Source: Bacteroidota bacterium (GTDB lineage Bacteria > Bacteroidota > Bacteroidia > 2-12-FULL-35-15). Taken from it: DNA of 64,000 nucleotides. A program made the position numbers and the translations under genes. Location of the stretch: NCBI GenBank assembly GCA_029237775.1, contig JAQZBR010000005.1, forward strand, positions 248,001-312,000, read 5' to 3'. The notes beneath the pieces are model-generated. The model made no database searches, had not been told where the DNA came from, and was given only the letters and a program-made list of their open reading frames with translations. Each line of letters starts with the position of its first letter. Positions within the stretch are counted from its first letter, which is position 1. Positions 26,260 to 35,364 of this stretch are shown piece by piece.

Positions 26260-26985
26260 TCATGAGATCACTTCTTCAAGGACTTCCAGCGACCTGACAG
26301 ATCCAAAACCGTTTATGTGCAGCTGAAAGTAAAGCACAATGGCATGCAGCAACTGTTTCCGCTCTGTTCTATCAAGCCTTACCGATGACAAACTTTCATA
26401 ATCTGTTCTCAATAATTCGCTTAACAATCGTGAACGCATGGAGGTGATATAATGAGGGTGCTGCGGAAGCAGGCTCATAAACTTACCTTCCTGAAGATCA
26501 AAGACAGGATTCTTTTCAGAAAATTCGCCCTGGGGGGAAAACCCAAGAAAACGGCTAAGCTGCAACATAAATCCGAGATGGAAATTGGAAGGATTCTCTG
26601 TTGTAAGATCAAGAATAAGCAGGGAGCTTTTAATAAACTCAAACAGCTCTTCATCCTGATGAGCTTCTTTAAGTGATCGCGATAAAACCTCGTTAAGAAA
26701 TAAGGCGATAGAACTCTTGATTATATCAAAGGGTAAACTGGTATATTGCTGTTGAATCCCGATCTCGGAGATTCGCTGTAATCCGGGTTTTTCATTGATG
26801 AACAGAACAACATCAACAAGTGCAAGAGGCTGAAAAAGGCTGGCTTTGTTTTTTGAGCGCTTGCTTCTTACACCATTAATAATGCAAGATTGCAAGCCAT
26901 GATCCCGTGTATATAATTTAACTATAAGGCTCGATTCGGAATATTTTGTTGTATGCAAAACGATCCCGGAAGTTTTCTGTAACAT
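26260..26985 (-). CDS. recO: DNA repair protein RecO
   Basis: RecO helps RecR load RecA on SSB-coated single-stranded DNA in the RecFOR pathway. This 241-residue protein has the family length and layout: the OB-fold start TSGIVLHTTKYSESSLIVKLYTRDHG, SRSLKEAHQDEELFEFIKSS helical segment, and the C-terminal helices QLLHAIVLYFQLHINGFGSV. The four-cysteine zinc site of some RecO proteins is not seen, as is normal for Bacteroidota. It starts 15 bases after porZ and is probably co-transcribed with it. Confidence 0.9.
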   Translation of the reverse strand: MLQKTSGIVLHTTKYSESSLIVKLYTRDHGLQSCIINGVRSKRSKNKASLFQPLALVDVVLFINEKPGLQRISEIGIQQQYTSLPFDIIKSSIALFLNEVLSRSLKEAHQDEELFEFIKSSLLILDLTTENPSNFHLGFMLQLSRFLGFSPQGEFSEKNPVFDLQEGKFMSLLPQHPHYITSMRSRLLSELLRTDYESLSSVRLDRTERKQLLHAIVLYFQLHINGFGSVRSLEVLEEVIS

Positions 26986-26999
26986 CCGTGTGCAAAATA

Positions 27000-29327
27000 T
27001 TAATTCACAAGCAGGATCTTTGTCGCGATCTTTTGGCAGTTTGCATCTTCGCTGGTGCAGAAAACCATGTAAACACCCGAAGAAACTCTTTCACCTTTAA
27101 AATTATTACCGTACCAGATCGCCTGTCCGCCTTCCGATTTGGTCTCAAATACCAGGCTTCCGCTGATATCAGTGATCTTAACTGTAGTTTCATCCATTAG
27201 CCCTTTAATGGCGATAGGACCGGAATATCCCGGTTTCACAGGATTTGGAAAGGAATAAACATCTTTAAAACATTCTTCGCCTTGAATAGCCGTACCACGG
27301 TAAGCTACAATTCCTTTATCTGTCCCGAAATAGACCTCTCCTGTTTTATGGTCGATCACGATACTCTTAATGTTATTGCTGAAAAGAGGACTATTATCAA
27401 TATCGAAATGCTCTAATTGTTCTGTTCCGTCTGCCGACATCAGGAACACGCCCGATTTAGCTGTTCCTATCCATTTCCTGTTAGCATCATCAACAGCGAT
27501 TGCCTGCACAGTTTCTGTTTCTAATAAGATCTGAACATGGCCGTCCTGTTCGATCAGGATCTGCTGTGCATCATAATTCGACCCTGAAAACATGTTCTCA
27601 GGATTATAAAAAACACCGATGCCTTTATTGGTTCCAATCCAGATCTCCCCTTCCTTATCTTCTGCCATTGCATACACATCCTCACTTGGCAAATGGCCAT
27701 TCCCCACCGAAGGTGATAGCTCACGTGCATTTGTTCCCAAAACAGCATTATCAGTAGTTCCGCCTTTATAAACCAGAAGCCCTCCGCCTTTGGTGATCTG
27801 GATCCACTTCTGATCGTTCTTATCAATTAATATTTTCCCTAGCCTCTTTGATGTTGCCAGGACTCCCTGAAAACTGATCGAATTCCAATTACCCGAAGCG
27901 TCCTTAACCGAAAGCGGTTCGGCAACTCCCGTGTTAGCAACCCATAGGCTGCCATTGGCATCGATTGCCATTCCGTAAACCCATTTCTGATGGTAGCCCA
28001 CTACATCCAGCGGCCTTATTGTGCTGTTTGATTCATTGTAAACTTTTGTGGGGATCCCGTCATTGAATTCGATAACGCCTTTGGCATAGGATGAAGCATA
28101 AGCTTTCGTGGCATTATTAGGATCAACCAGTACATCAACAATATCATAAATGCTGTCCATGCTCACCGGAGCAGAAAATCCACGCGGGCTCTTCCATTCG
28201 TTTCCTGAATAAATGTAAGGTCCGTCAGTATAAAATGTTTCCTGTCCGCCCGGAGCTACCCATAAATTCCCATCACTTAAATCCATATTCAATACCTTAT
28301 CGCTTGCAGGACCATTTGGATAAAGTCGCTCAACCGGTGATGAAGCCGCTTTTTTCAGAAGACCATAATTCATATCAGCGATCCAGAAGGTACCTATATT
28401 ATCCATGATCGCAGCTTTCGGGTTATTAAGCCAATCGGTGAAATAACCACCGAATACCGCACCGGATAAGAGGCGGATACTGTCTTGAGTAAGCACCAAT
28501 TCGTTATTACAAACACGCATTAAATATGTTGTTTTATCCTGTCCGGGAAAAACACTTATGCCCGACCATGTAGCAGATGCAACATCATAAACATATAATG
28601 AATCCTGCTTCTTTACCCCGCTGGTCATGTATTTAGAGTAATTAGCATAGATCTTCCCATTAAATGCTGCGATCGTATTATAGGCACCGGTTGGAAAAGG
28701 CGTACCCGTCATCGGCATGCGTGTCCAATTGGTGTAATTCGCTAAATTGGGATTATTCATCGAAGCCTTATAAACACCGGCTGCGGTAGATGCATAGATA
28801 ACAGAGTTATAAGATGTGATGTCGGTAACATTCAGAAGATCGCCATTTGGTCCAATATAGTAAGTGTCTTTAACTTCCATTCTTTCCATATCGATCACCA
28901 CAATCCCGAAACCGCAGGCGAGGTAAGCAAGATCACCTACGAAATAAATGTTATTGATTGACTTGTTTCCTCCAATCGTTTTTCTTTTCAGATCGGAAAT
29001 ATTGACGATCGCATCATTGGAAACAATATCAATGTTTGAATTTTTATAAGCAATGAGAAGCTTATTGTTATTGGTATTGTAATTCAGCACGGAAGCCTGA
29101 ATATCTGACAGGCCGTTCACTTTAGAATAACGGTCCATCGAGTTGTCAGCCTTATTTAAAGAATAGATCCCGCTTGTTGTGGCACAATATATTTTACCGT
29201 TTCCCTCTGCAACAGAAATTGCATTTTTATAAGAAAGATGCTCTTTCCAGCCTCCGATGGGAACATCCTGGGCTGTAATGGAAAATGAATAAAAAAGAAT
29301 AGAAAAGAAAATAAAAATCCTGGCCAT
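27000..29327 (-). CDS. porZ: PorZ-like T9SS component (beta-propeller protein)
   Basis: PorZ is a surface protein of the type IX secretion attachment complex that delivers A-LPS to the sortase step. This 775-residue protein has a signal peptide (FIFFSILFYSFSITAQ), the family opening VPIGGWKEHLSYKNAISVAE, about a dozen two-component-regulator-propeller strands (KIYCATTSGIYSLN, EIWIGTNKGIGVFYN, RKWIGTAKSGVFLMS, EVYFGTDKGIVAYRG), and a C-terminal sorting-like domain (YSFPNPVKPGYSGPIAI ... GVYMVFC). This domain order and length are those of PorZ. It precedes recO by 15 bases. Confidence 0.85.
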   Translation of the reverse strand: MARIFIFFSILFYSFSITAQDVPIGGWKEHLSYKNAISVAEGNGKIYCATTSGIYSLNKADNSMDRYSKVNGLSDIQASVLNYNTNNNKLLIAYKNSNIDIVSNDAIVNISDLKRKTIGGNKSINNIYFVGDLAYLACGFGIVVIDMERMEVKDTYYIGPNGDLLNVTDITSYNSVIYASTAAGVYKASMNNPNLANYTNWTRMPMTGTPFPTGAYNTIAAFNGKIYANYSKYMTSGVKKQDSLYVYDVASATWSGISVFPGQDKTTYLMRVCNNELVLTQDSIRLLSGAVFGGYFTDWLNNPKAAIMDNIGTFWIADMNYGLLKKAASSPVERLYPNGPASDKVLNMDLSDGNLWVAPGGQETFYTDGPYIYSGNEWKSPRGFSAPVSMDSIYDIVDVLVDPNNATKAYASSYAKGVIEFNDGIPTKVYNESNSTIRPLDVVGYHQKWVYGMAIDANGSLWVANTGVAEPLSVKDASGNWNSISFQGVLATSKRLGKILIDKNDQKWIQITKGGGLLVYKGGTTDNAVLGTNARELSPSVGNGHLPSEDVYAMAEDKEGEIWIGTNKGIGVFYNPENMFSGSNYDAQQILIEQDGHVQILLETETVQAIAVDDANRKWIGTAKSGVFLMSADGTEQLEHFDIDNSPLFSNNIKSIVIDHKTGEVYFGTDKGIVAYRGTAIQGEECFKDVYSFPNPVKPGYSGPIAIKGLMDETTVKITDISGSLVFETKSEGGQAIWYGNNFKGERVSSGVYMVFCTSEDANCQKIATKILLVN

Positions 29328-29360
29328 AGAAGTGATCTTTTTTATCGCATTAGAGAAACA

Positions 29361-29392
29361 TAAAAGTACTGATTTTATTGTATGGACTCAAA
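29361..29392 (-). promoter_or_regulatory. Probable porZ-recO promoter
   Basis: On the minus strand a TTTG box is followed after 20 bases by TACTTTTA, one mismatch from TAnnTTTG. The spacing suits Bacteroidota sigma-70 promoters. The predicted transcript would begin about 30 bases before the porZ ATG. Confidence 0.4.
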
Positions 29393-29418
29393 AAAACAAG
29401 AAATGAAATCTGTCAATA

Positions 29419-29452
29419 TTTGAGCAATTAAAGAAGGATAATAATATCTTTG
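29419..29452 (+). promoter_or_regulatory. Promoter of tRNA-Arg (TTTG ... TATCTTTG)
   Basis: A TTTG box at 29419 and an exact -7 element TATCTTTG at 29445-29452 are separated by about 22 bases. The tRNA begins 40 bases further on, a normal leader length. Confidence 0.55.
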
Positions 29453-29492
29453 CATTAATTCAGGCTGTGATTATTTAACAGTTCGTGATCAT

Positions 29493-29566
29493 GGCTCCAT
29501 AGCTCAATTGGATAGAGTGTTGGTTTCCGGTACCAAAGGTTGGGGGTTCGACTCCCTCTGGGGTCA
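29493..29566 (+). tRNA. tRNA-Arg (anticodon CCG)
   Basis: The cloverleaf folds completely: acceptor GGCTCCA/TGGGGTC with G-T pairs, D-arm GCTC/GAGT with the GG loop, anticodon stem TTGGT/ACCAA around loop TTCCGGT (anticodon CCG, reading CGG arginine codons), and T-arm GGGGG/CCCTC around TTCGACT. A short variable loop and an A discriminator are present. The 3' CCA is not encoded. A terminator follows immediately. Confidence 0.95.
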
Positions 29567-29567
29567 C

Positions 29568-29598
29568 AAAAAGAGCATCATTACGATGCTCTTTTTTA
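29568..29598 (+). terminator. Rho-independent terminator after tRNA-Arg
   Basis: AAAAGAGCATC pairs with GATGCTCTTTT around a short loop and is followed by a T-run; it ends the single-tRNA transcript. Confidence 0.85.
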
Positions 29599-29685
29599 TT
29601 CTTACCAATTTAAGCAATTGGATTTTATCATTTAATTCATTTGCTTTACGGCATATTTTTTTCCTCATAATTTAAAAACAAATCC

Positions 29686-30195
29686 ATGAGTTGGGAAGAC
29701 GATGATGATAATGACAATTTCGGTTTCGGATCGGATGACAATGATGAATTGTCAGAAGAAGAAATGAAAAAGTTTGAATGGGAGCGCAAGCAAAAATACA
29801 AAGCGATTCATAATCACCCGCTGTATGTGCTTGCCATTGAGATCATGGAAACCGTGAATGCACTTAATGAAAGTATTCTGAATGACCGCGACCGGCAGAT
29901 GTATGAAATGACATTAACGGAGTCTTCATTGATGCTTGCACCAAAGATCGCAGGTGCAATGGGTTCTGAATCTAGGATCCTTTCTCTTCAAAATGCTTCG
30001 ATCATACGCTATCATGCAGAATTCCTTTTAACATCCACTTCCGGTTTAAAGTCACTCGACTCTGTAGACAAAAAATATGTGCAGTTGCTTCGTGATGATA
30101 TGATTCAGTTTCGCGATCTGTTCAAAGCTTGGGTTCTGGAGATCAAGAAAATGGAGAGAGATTCGTATGAAGATGAATGGGGTTTGTATACTTAA
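29686..30195 (+). CDS. Conserved acidic hypothetical protein
   Basis: This 169-residue protein begins with a very acidic, glycine/phenylalanine-containing tail (SWEDDDDNDNFGFGSDDNDE), then a mostly helical domain with KYKAIHNHPLYVLAIEIMET, RQMYEMTLTESSLMLAPKI and DMIQFRDLFKAWVLEIKKME. No signal peptide or membrane segment is present. The conserved-looking KAI.NHPL..LA.EI start suggests a real domain family in Bacteroidota, but I cannot name a function. Confidence 0.6.
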   Translation: MSWEDDDDNDNFGFGSDDNDELSEEEMKKFEWERKQKYKAIHNHPLYVLAIEIMETVNALNESILNDRDRQMYEMTLTESSLMLAPKIAGAMGSESRILSLQNASIIRYHAEFLLTSTSGLKSLDSVDKKYVQLLRDDMIQFRDLFKAWVLEIKKMERDSYEDEWGLYT

Positions 30196-30226
30196 TTGGA
30201 TCCAAAGCTATAATTCAAAAGTTACC

Positions 30227-30375
30227 GTCATCCCGTGCTCCGACACGGGATCTTGTTTTTTTGAAACCCCTCTTTGATTCTGCTATCATTAATGAAGATC
30301 CCGTGTGGTACCACGGGATGACATTCTCATTAATAATAATGCAAAAGAAAGATCCGTGTCGTAGCACGGGATGAC
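30227..30375. repeat. Three palindromic interspersed repeat copies
   Basis: The 213-base spacer holds three copies of a 25-26-base imperfect palindrome: 30227-30252 (GTCATCCCGTG...CACGGGATC), 30297-30322 (GATCCCGTG...CACGGGATGAC) and 30351-30375 (GATCCGTG...CACGGGATGAC). The first is inverted relative to the other two, so the first and second can also pair into a larger hairpin. Size, GC-rich ends and location resemble REP/BIME elements. Copy three has lost one C of the CCC run. No transposase lies near. Confidence 0.7.
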
Positions 30376-30408
30376 GTATTAATGAGAACCTGACCGGCTG
30401 AAGAATCA

Positions 30409-31125
30409 CTACTCCATCATTTCCCTTATCGACATTGCATTCGCGACAGCGGCAACAAAAAACGTATTATTGAAATATACATATCGCTCCTTACATTCAA
30501 CCGGAATGCTTTTCACCACTTTTTTTAATTGCGGAATGCTGTACTCCGATTTGTAGAGAACCGGTTTCCCGTGAAAACGCATATAGAAACGCTTTTTAGT
30601 CTGCACAATTTCATTTGGCATTCCCGGATAATCATTGTTGCAAAAAGTGATGTTATGGCTTTCCAGTGTATCATACACTTTTTTATCCCACCAGGACGGA
30701 TGGCGAAACTCAATGGCCGTGGATGGCTCATTGGGAACGGAAAGTAAAATATTTTCGAGATGCTCTTCAGTGTACTGAAAAGATGGCGGTAATTGAAAAA
30801 GAACACAACCCAGTTTATCACCGATGCCTTCATTCACAACACCCATAAATTCATTCACCTTTTCCTTCGCATTGTGCATCTTCATGGAATGGGTCATTAT
30901 CTTATGAGCCTTTATTGTGATCTTAAAATCGGGCGGAGTGCCATTATACAATACCTTAAGATTTTTGACTACAGGAAAACGGTAGAAAGAGGCATTCAAC
31001 TCAAGCGTATTGAATTTGGAACTGTAATGAGCTAGCCATTTAGAACGTGCGAGATCATTCGGATAGAAGGTACCCTTCCAACCGGGATATACGAATCCTG
31101 AGCATCCCACACGTGTTTCTTTCAT
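30409..31125 (-). CDS. DUF72 family protein (YecE-like)
   Basis: This 238-residue cytoplasmic protein has a TIM-barrel-like DUF72 layout: VGCSGFVYPGWKGTFYP at the N-terminus, FNTLELNASFYRFP, FKITIKAHKIMTH, GCVLFQLPPSFQYTEEHLE, AIEFRHPSWWDKKVYDTLE and YVYFNNTFFVAAVANAMS at the C-terminus. All the usual blocks are present and the length is normal. The biochemical role of DUF72 proteins is unknown. The gene runs toward the palindromic repeat cluster. Confidence 0.9.
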   Translation of the reverse strand: MKETRVGCSGFVYPGWKGTFYPNDLARSKWLAHYSSKFNTLELNASFYRFPVVKNLKVLYNGTPPDFKITIKAHKIMTHSMKMHNAKEKVNEFMGVVNEGIGDKLGCVLFQLPPSFQYTEEHLENILLSVPNEPSTAIEFRHPSWWDKKVYDTLESHNITFCNNDYPGMPNEIVQTKKRFYMRFHGKPVLYKSEYSIPQLKKVVKSIPVECKERYVYFNNTFFVAAVANAMSIREMME

Positions 31126-31308
31126 ACTGACGCATGAAAAAAATATATTCCAATGGAGATCTGAGGAATTTAATACACTCAGGAATAAATGGTTGCGTTG
31201 AAATAAGACTCGAGTAAAAGTTGCAAATCATAAATTAATATGCCTTTCAATTTCATAAACTACCTCGCATGTTTTTTGTAAGATGGTATTAGTACTTAAA
31301 TTTAGACT

Positions 31309-31761
31309 ATGGAATCCAACACAAAACTGTTAATTGATATGGAAGAGCTATCTGCTTTACAGATGGACAGCATTAACGGTTTTAAGCAACTTGCGGAAAG
31401 AATTGAACATGCGTATGTAAGAACTTTTGTTTTAGAATCTGAAAAGCAAAGCACATTATTGTGGCAAGAAATAAATGCAGAGATTGAATCATTGCATGGC
31501 GATATAAAAACTCAGGGCACTCTAAAAGGCGCTATCAATCATCTCTGGATGAAATTAAAAGCCGATGTGATTCATAGTGATTTGCCCAAGGTGCTTGAAA
31601 ACATTAAGATTTGTGAAGAGTTCAATATCAGCAGGTACCAAAGCGTGCTTTCTGAAAAATTACCTCCACAAATTAAACTCAAGTTACTAAAGCATCTCGA
31701 TACGTTAAACAGCAGACTGAAAACTCTGATAAAGCTTCAGGAAGATCTGAATCATAAATAA
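31309..31761 (+). CDS. DUF2383 / PA2169-like four-helix protein
   Basis: This 150-residue protein is all-helical and matches the ferritin-like PA2169/DUF2383 family: DSINGFKQLAERIEHAYVRTF, LLWQEINAEIESL and the C-terminal FNISRYQSVLSEKLPPQIK..LLKHLDTLNSRLKTL, quoted in parts. Such proteins are often induced by stress. A TAAATTTA element overlaps the start region closely, so translation might begin at the internal ATG at 31339 (MEELSALQMDS). No metal-binding function can be shown from sequence alone. Confidence 0.75.
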   Translation: MESNTKLLIDMEELSALQMDSINGFKQLAERIEHAYVRTFVLESEKQSTLLWQEINAEIESLHGDIKTQGTLKGAINHLWMKLKADVIHSDLPKVLENIKICEEFNISRYQSVLSEKLPPQIKLKLLKHLDTLNSRLKTLIKLQEDLNHK

Positions 31762-31762
31762 C

Positions 31763-31786
31763 AAAATCCCGCCTTCGCGGGATTTT
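31763..31786. terminator. Bidirectional terminator
   Basis: AAAATCCCGC pairs with GCGGGATTTT around a CTTC loop. It sits between the convergent DUF2383 and carA genes, two to four bases from each stop. Confidence 0.88.
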
Positions 31787-31789
31787 GTT

Positions 31790-32920
31790 TTATGCATGCT
31801 GTACTTTTTTACTTTCTTTCAGCGATGAGATCATTGAGATGAAATTATCAAAAAGATAACGTGAATCAAATGGGCCCGGACAAGCTTCCGGATGGTATTG
31901 AACTGAAAACACGTTACGATCAGTAAAACGAATCCCTTCCACCGTGTTATCATTCAGGTTCATGTGAGTGATCTCCACATTTTTCACTTTCGCAACATCC
32001 TCCGGTTTTACGCTAAAACCGTGATTTTGGGAAGTGATCTCGCTTTTTCCGGTAATAAGATTCTTTACCGGCTGGTTGATTCCTCTGTGCCCCTTATGAA
32101 GCTTGAAAGTCGGGATCCCTGAAGCTTCAGCGATGAGCTGATGACCCAGACAAATTCCAAATGTTGGAACTCCGGAATCAATGATCTTTTTTACAGTCTT
32201 CATTTCCTCTTTCATTGCTGAAGGATCCCCGGGTCCGTTGGAGATCATAAAACCGTCCGGATTCCAGGCCATCATTTCCTCGAAAGTTGCCTTCATAGGA
32301 AACACCTGTAAGTAACATCCTCGTTCGGTTAATGAGCGGAGAATATTTGTTTTCGTTCCGTAATCGGTTACGGCAACTTTGTATTTAGAATTGGGATCAC
32401 CCAGAAAATAAGCTTTTGAAGTCGTTACTTTCGAAGAAAGCTCGAGACCAGCCATAGAAGGCACTTTTTTAAGCTTTTCTTTTAAAATATCAATATCCAG
32501 GGTTTCTGAAGATATGATGCAGTTCATCGCCCCTTTATCACGAATATATCTTACGATTGCGCGTGTATCTACATCCGAAATGGCAACTATGCCATCTTTA
32601 AGGAAATAATCCTTTAAAGAGCCTTCTGAGCGTTTTCTGGAAGGGAATTCATTAAATTGTTTACAAACCAGTCCGGAAATCTTGATACCTGCCGATTCCA
32701 CTTCATCCTTATTCACCCCATAGTTTCCGATGTGCACATTGGTACACACTACTATCTGTCCGAAATACGAAGGATCCGTAAATATTTCCTGATATCCGGT
32801 CATACCGGTGTTAAAGCAGATCTCCCCTGTAGTCGTTCCAATTGCACCTGCCGCTTTTCCGTGAAATACTTTTCCGTCTTCGAGTAATAAAATTGCAGGA
32901 GCTTTAGCTGTATATTTCAT
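31790..32920 (-). CDS. carA: Carbamoyl-phosphate synthase small (glutaminase) subunit
   Basis: CarA hydrolyses glutamine and channels ammonia to CarB for carbamoyl phosphate, feeding pyrimidine and arginine synthesis. This 376-residue protein has the full layout: N-terminal domain (AILLLEDGKVFHGKAAGA, FNTGMTGYQEIFTDPSYFGQ), then a class I glutamine amidotransferase with GICLGHQLIAEASG (nucleophile Cys) and FSVQYHPEACPGP (catalytic His/Glu). The carB gene is not adjacent. It lies just downstream of the ribosomal cluster in transcription order but is separated by a terminator and about 220 bases. Confidence 0.95.
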   Translation of the reverse strand: MKYTAKAPAILLLEDGKVFHGKAAGAIGTTTGEICFNTGMTGYQEIFTDPSYFGQIVVCTNVHIGNYGVNKDEVESAGIKISGLVCKQFNEFPSRKRSEGSLKDYFLKDGIVAISDVDTRAIVRYIRDKGAMNCIISSETLDIDILKEKLKKVPSMAGLELSSKVTTSKAYFLGDPNSKYKVAVTDYGTKTNILRSLTERGCYLQVFPMKATFEEMMAWNPDGFMISNGPGDPSAMKEEMKTVKKIIDSGVPTFGICLGHQLIAEASGIPTFKLHKGHRGINQPVKNLITGKSEITSQNHGFSVKPEDVAKVKNVEITHMNLNDNTVEGIRFTDRNVFSVQYHPEACPGPFDSRYLFDNFISMISSLKESKKVQHA

Positions 32921-33140
32921 GTTATTTCTTTACTACTTTTTTTTCTTTACCACTAAGGCACTAAGGTCACTTAGCATGTTGCTTTCAAAGCTGTAAACTC
33001 AAAGGGTGTTTTCTTTTGCTCTGAGTTCCGGATTAATTCTATCTCTAAGGCTTATGTTCAATAAATCCGGGATTTTTGTCTGAAAACAATCTTTGCCAAC
33101 TTGTTTATTGCCAACCGCTAACTGTGCGATTCGGTCATAA
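32921..33140. other. Non-coding spacer between carA and the ribosomal cluster
   Basis: No gene is supported. A short degenerate repeat (ACTAAGGCACTAAGGTCACTTAG) is at about 32951-32974. A promoter for carA is expected here on the minus strand but I do not see a good TAnnTTTG match. Confidence 0.4.
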
Positions 33141-33174
33141 AAAAAGGATAAAGCAAAAATACTTTATCCTTTTT
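33141..33174 (-). terminator. Terminator of the ribosomal protein supercluster
   Basis: AAAAAGGATAAAG pairs with CTTTATCCTTTTT around an 8-base A-rich loop. On the minus strand it lies about 27 bases after the rplQ stop and is followed by T residues. Confidence 0.85.
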
Positions 33175-33200
33175 ATGAATTATAATTTACATTTCACAAA

Positions 33201-33698
33201 TTATTCACTTTTTGAGCTTTCGTCTGATGATTCTTCCTTTGAAGACTCTTCTTTCTTAGCTGTTCCTTCAGCGGCTTTCTTTTTACCACCACGTCTTGAA
33301 GTTTTTGCTTTTGCAGGTGCTTTAGCAGCAAGCATGTTTTCGTTGAAGTCAACAAGCTCGATAAAGCACATGTCAGCATTATCCCCTAAACGGTGACCTG
33401 TTTTAAGGATTCTAGTGTATCCACCCGGACGATCAGCCACTTTTGTAGCTACATCTTTGAACAGCATGCTTACAGCTTCCTTGTTTCCAAGGTAAGCAAA
33501 TACTGTACGTCTTGAATGAGTTGAATCATCTTTTGACTTTGTTATAAGTGGCTCAACATATGTTCTTAATGCTTTTGCTTTCGCAAGAGTAGTATTGATA
33601 CGTTTGTGCAGAATTAAAGAACAAGCCATGTTCGACAACATCGCTTTGCGGTGTGCTGACTTTCTGCCTAAATTGTTTATTTTATCTCCGTGTCTCAT
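33201..33698 (-). CDS. rplQ: 50S ribosomal protein L17
   Basis: bL17 lies near the polypeptide exit tunnel. This 165-residue version has the full core ([58 protein letters not shown]) and a long low-complexity tail (about 125-165) that is first basic ([17 protein letters not shown]) and then Ser/Glu-rich ([15 protein letters not shown]). Bacterial L17 core length is about 120, so the tail is extra, as is usual in Bacteroidota. It is the last gene of the cluster, ending in a terminator. Confidence 0.97.
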   Translation of the reverse strand: MRHGDKINNLGRKSAHRKAMLSNMACSLILHKRINTTLAKAKALRTYVEPLITKSKDDSTHSRRTVFAYLGNKEAVSMLFKDVATKVADRPGGYTRILKTGHRLGDNADMCFIELVDFNENMLAAKAPAKAKTSRRGGKKKAAEGTAKKEESSKEESSDESSKSE

Positions 33699-33704
33699 TT
33701 TTTA

Positions 33705-33802
33705 TTGAATTATTGAATTGTTGATCTGGTGATTTAGTGAATTAAGATTTAGTGTAATGGGACTAAATCTCCATTTCTCTAATTCTCTATTTCTCCAATT
33801 TT
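33705..33802. repeat. Degenerate repeat spacer between rpoA and rplQ
   Basis: The 107-base spacer reads as imperfect repeats: GAATTATTGAATTGTTGA then GTGATTTAGTGAATTAAGATTTAG, then ATTTCTCTAATTCTCTATTTCTCC. The last part is close to the rpsE/rpmD spacer (39635-39712). No hairpin or SD-like element is obvious. Confidence 0.5.
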
Positions 33803-33805
33803 ATT

Positions 33806-34723
33806 TTAGTCTTTATCTAATTTATATTTTGCTAAGTTCATTCCGAAATTCAAACCTTTATTAGCAACAAGGTCTTCTAACTCAGTTAATGATTTTTTAC
33901 CGAAGTTACGGAATTTCAACAGGTCATGTTTCGCGAAAGAAACAAGATCAGCCAATGTTTCAACGTCAGCAGCTTTTAAGCAATTTAAAGCGCGAACAGA
34001 AAGATCCATATCAACTAATTTTGTTTTCAAAAGCTGACGCATGTGCAATGAAGTTTCATCAAATTCTTCAGTCGCCATTTTTTCTTCAGTATCCAGAGTG
34101 ATACGCTCGTCAGAGAATAACATGAAGTGGTGAATAAGGATCTTTGCTGCTTCTTTCAAAGCTTCTTTCGGATGAATAGAACCATCTGTAACGATATTCA
34201 TTACAAGCTTCTCATAATCCGTTTTTTGTTCTACACGGTAGTTCTCAATGCTGTATTGTACATTTTTGATCGGAGTGTAGATAGAATCGATTGGAATCAA
34301 ACCTGCGCTTGAGTTAACCGGTTTATTTTCCTCTGCAGGAACGTAACCACGGCCTTTATCAATTGTAAGTTCTATCTTTAATTTAACATTGGATTCCATA
34401 TTGCAGATAACAAGATCTGAGTTCAACACCTGGAAACCTGAAGTGAATTTTCCGATATCACCAGCAGTAAGCTGAGTTTTACCTGAAATGTTCACTGTTA
34501 CTTTTTCGAAATCTGTTGTATCTATTTGTTTCTTAAAACGAACTTGTTTAAGGTTCAGGATAATTTCAGTTACATCTTCTGTTACACCTTTCAATGTTGA
34601 AAATTCGTGATCAACACCTTCAATTTTAACAGTAGTGATAGCATGCCCTTCAAGAGATGATAATAAAATTCTGCGCAAAGCATTACCTACAGTAATACCA
34701 TAGCCAGGTTCTAGCGGACGGAA
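33806..34723 (-). CDS. rpoA: RNA polymerase alpha subunit, 5'-truncated
   Basis: RpoA dimerises to nucleate RNA polymerase assembly and contacts promoters through its C-terminal domain. From about residue 26 of a normal protein the sequence is intact: [36 protein letters not shown], then the alpha-CTD with [17 protein letters not shown]-type [20 protein letters not shown] and [16 protein letters not shown]. However, no start codon or the first ~26 residues precede it: the recognisable frame begins at about 34723, inside the 3' end of rpsD in another frame. A TTG at 34678 gives a frame of 290 residues but would lack the assembly domain's first strands. See the finding on this junction. Confidence 0.9.
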   Translation of the reverse strand, partial: FRPLEPGYGITVGNALRRILLSSLEGHAITTVKIEGVDHEFSTLKGVTEDVTEIILNLKQVRFKKQIDTTDFEKVTVNISGKTQLTAGDIGKFTSGFQVLNSDLVICNMESNVKLKIELTIDKGRGYVPAEENKPVNSSAGLIPIDSIYTPIKNVQYSIENYRVEQKTDYEKLVMNIVTDGSIHPKEALKEAAKILIHHFMLFSDERITLDTEEKMATEEFDETSLHMRQLLKTKLVDMDLSVRALNCLKAADVETLADLVSFAKHDLLKFRNFGKKSLTELEDLVANKGLNFGMNLAKYKLDKD

Positions 34724-35271
34724 TTTTCCGGAACATTGATGAACTTACCTGTCATGGTCGATTTATCGAAATCGATCCAAGGGAACTGGTTTGTAGCACC
34801 CGATACAGAAGTATTGATAACTTCAAGTGACTTAGAACGCTCACGAACGCCAACCACATCACCCGGCTTAAGGATGTAAGAAGCAATGTTTACAACGCTT
34901 CCATTAACTGTGATATGACGGTGACCAACAAGCTGACGAGCACCATCACGTGTAGGAGCGATCCCCATACGATAAACAACGTTATCTAAACGAGACTCGA
35001 TCAACTGTAATAACACCTCACCTGTAACACCATGAGCACGCTGTGCCATGTGGTAGATCTTCGCAAACTGACGCTCTAAGATACCGTAAGTATATTTTGC
35101 TTTTTGCTTTTCCTGCAACTGAACAGCATATTCCGATTGCTTAGCACGTTTTTTAGACAAACCGTGCTGTCCCGGAGGGTAATTCTTTTTTTCTAAAACT
35201 TTATCCGGACCAAATATTGGTTCTTTGAATTTTCTAGCTATTCTTGACTTTGGGCCTGTATATCTTGCCAT
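34711..35271 (-). CDS. rpsD: 30S ribosomal protein S4, 3'-truncated
   Basis: uS4 is a primary 16S rRNA-binding protein that nucleates 30S assembly. This 186-residue frame has the normal N-terminus ([20 protein letters not shown]) and S4 RNA-binding domain ([36 protein letters not shown]). It should end in about 14 more residues (..IPE.I.EQ.IVELYSK in related proteins). Instead, after GKFINVPE it reads NSVR and stops, because the sequence passes directly into rpoA codons in another frame. Family length is about 201. Confidence 0.93.
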   Translation of the reverse strand: MARYTGPKSRIARKFKEPIFGPDKVLEKKNYPPGQHGLSKKRAKQSEYAVQLQEKQKAKYTYGILERQFAKIYHMAQRAHGVTGEVLLQLIESRLDNVVYRMGIAPTRDGARQLVGHRHITVNGSVVNIASYILKPGDVVGVRERSKSLEVINTSVSGATNQFPWIDFDKSTMTGKFINVPENSVR

Positions 35272-35364
35272 TTGTATTTTCTATTAAATATGTTAAATGT
35301 TTGTTATTTTTTGTTTGTTGTTCATTGCTCGAAACATTTTCAACAACAAACTACAAACTATATA

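Noticed and set aside
30227-30375. Palindromic repeats considered as a small CRISPR array
   Set aside because: Only three copies, one inverted, unequal spacing, and no cas genes.
33076-33396. Plus-strand frame over the rplQ tail
   Set aside because: It is antisense to rplQ and arises from its low-complexity tail.
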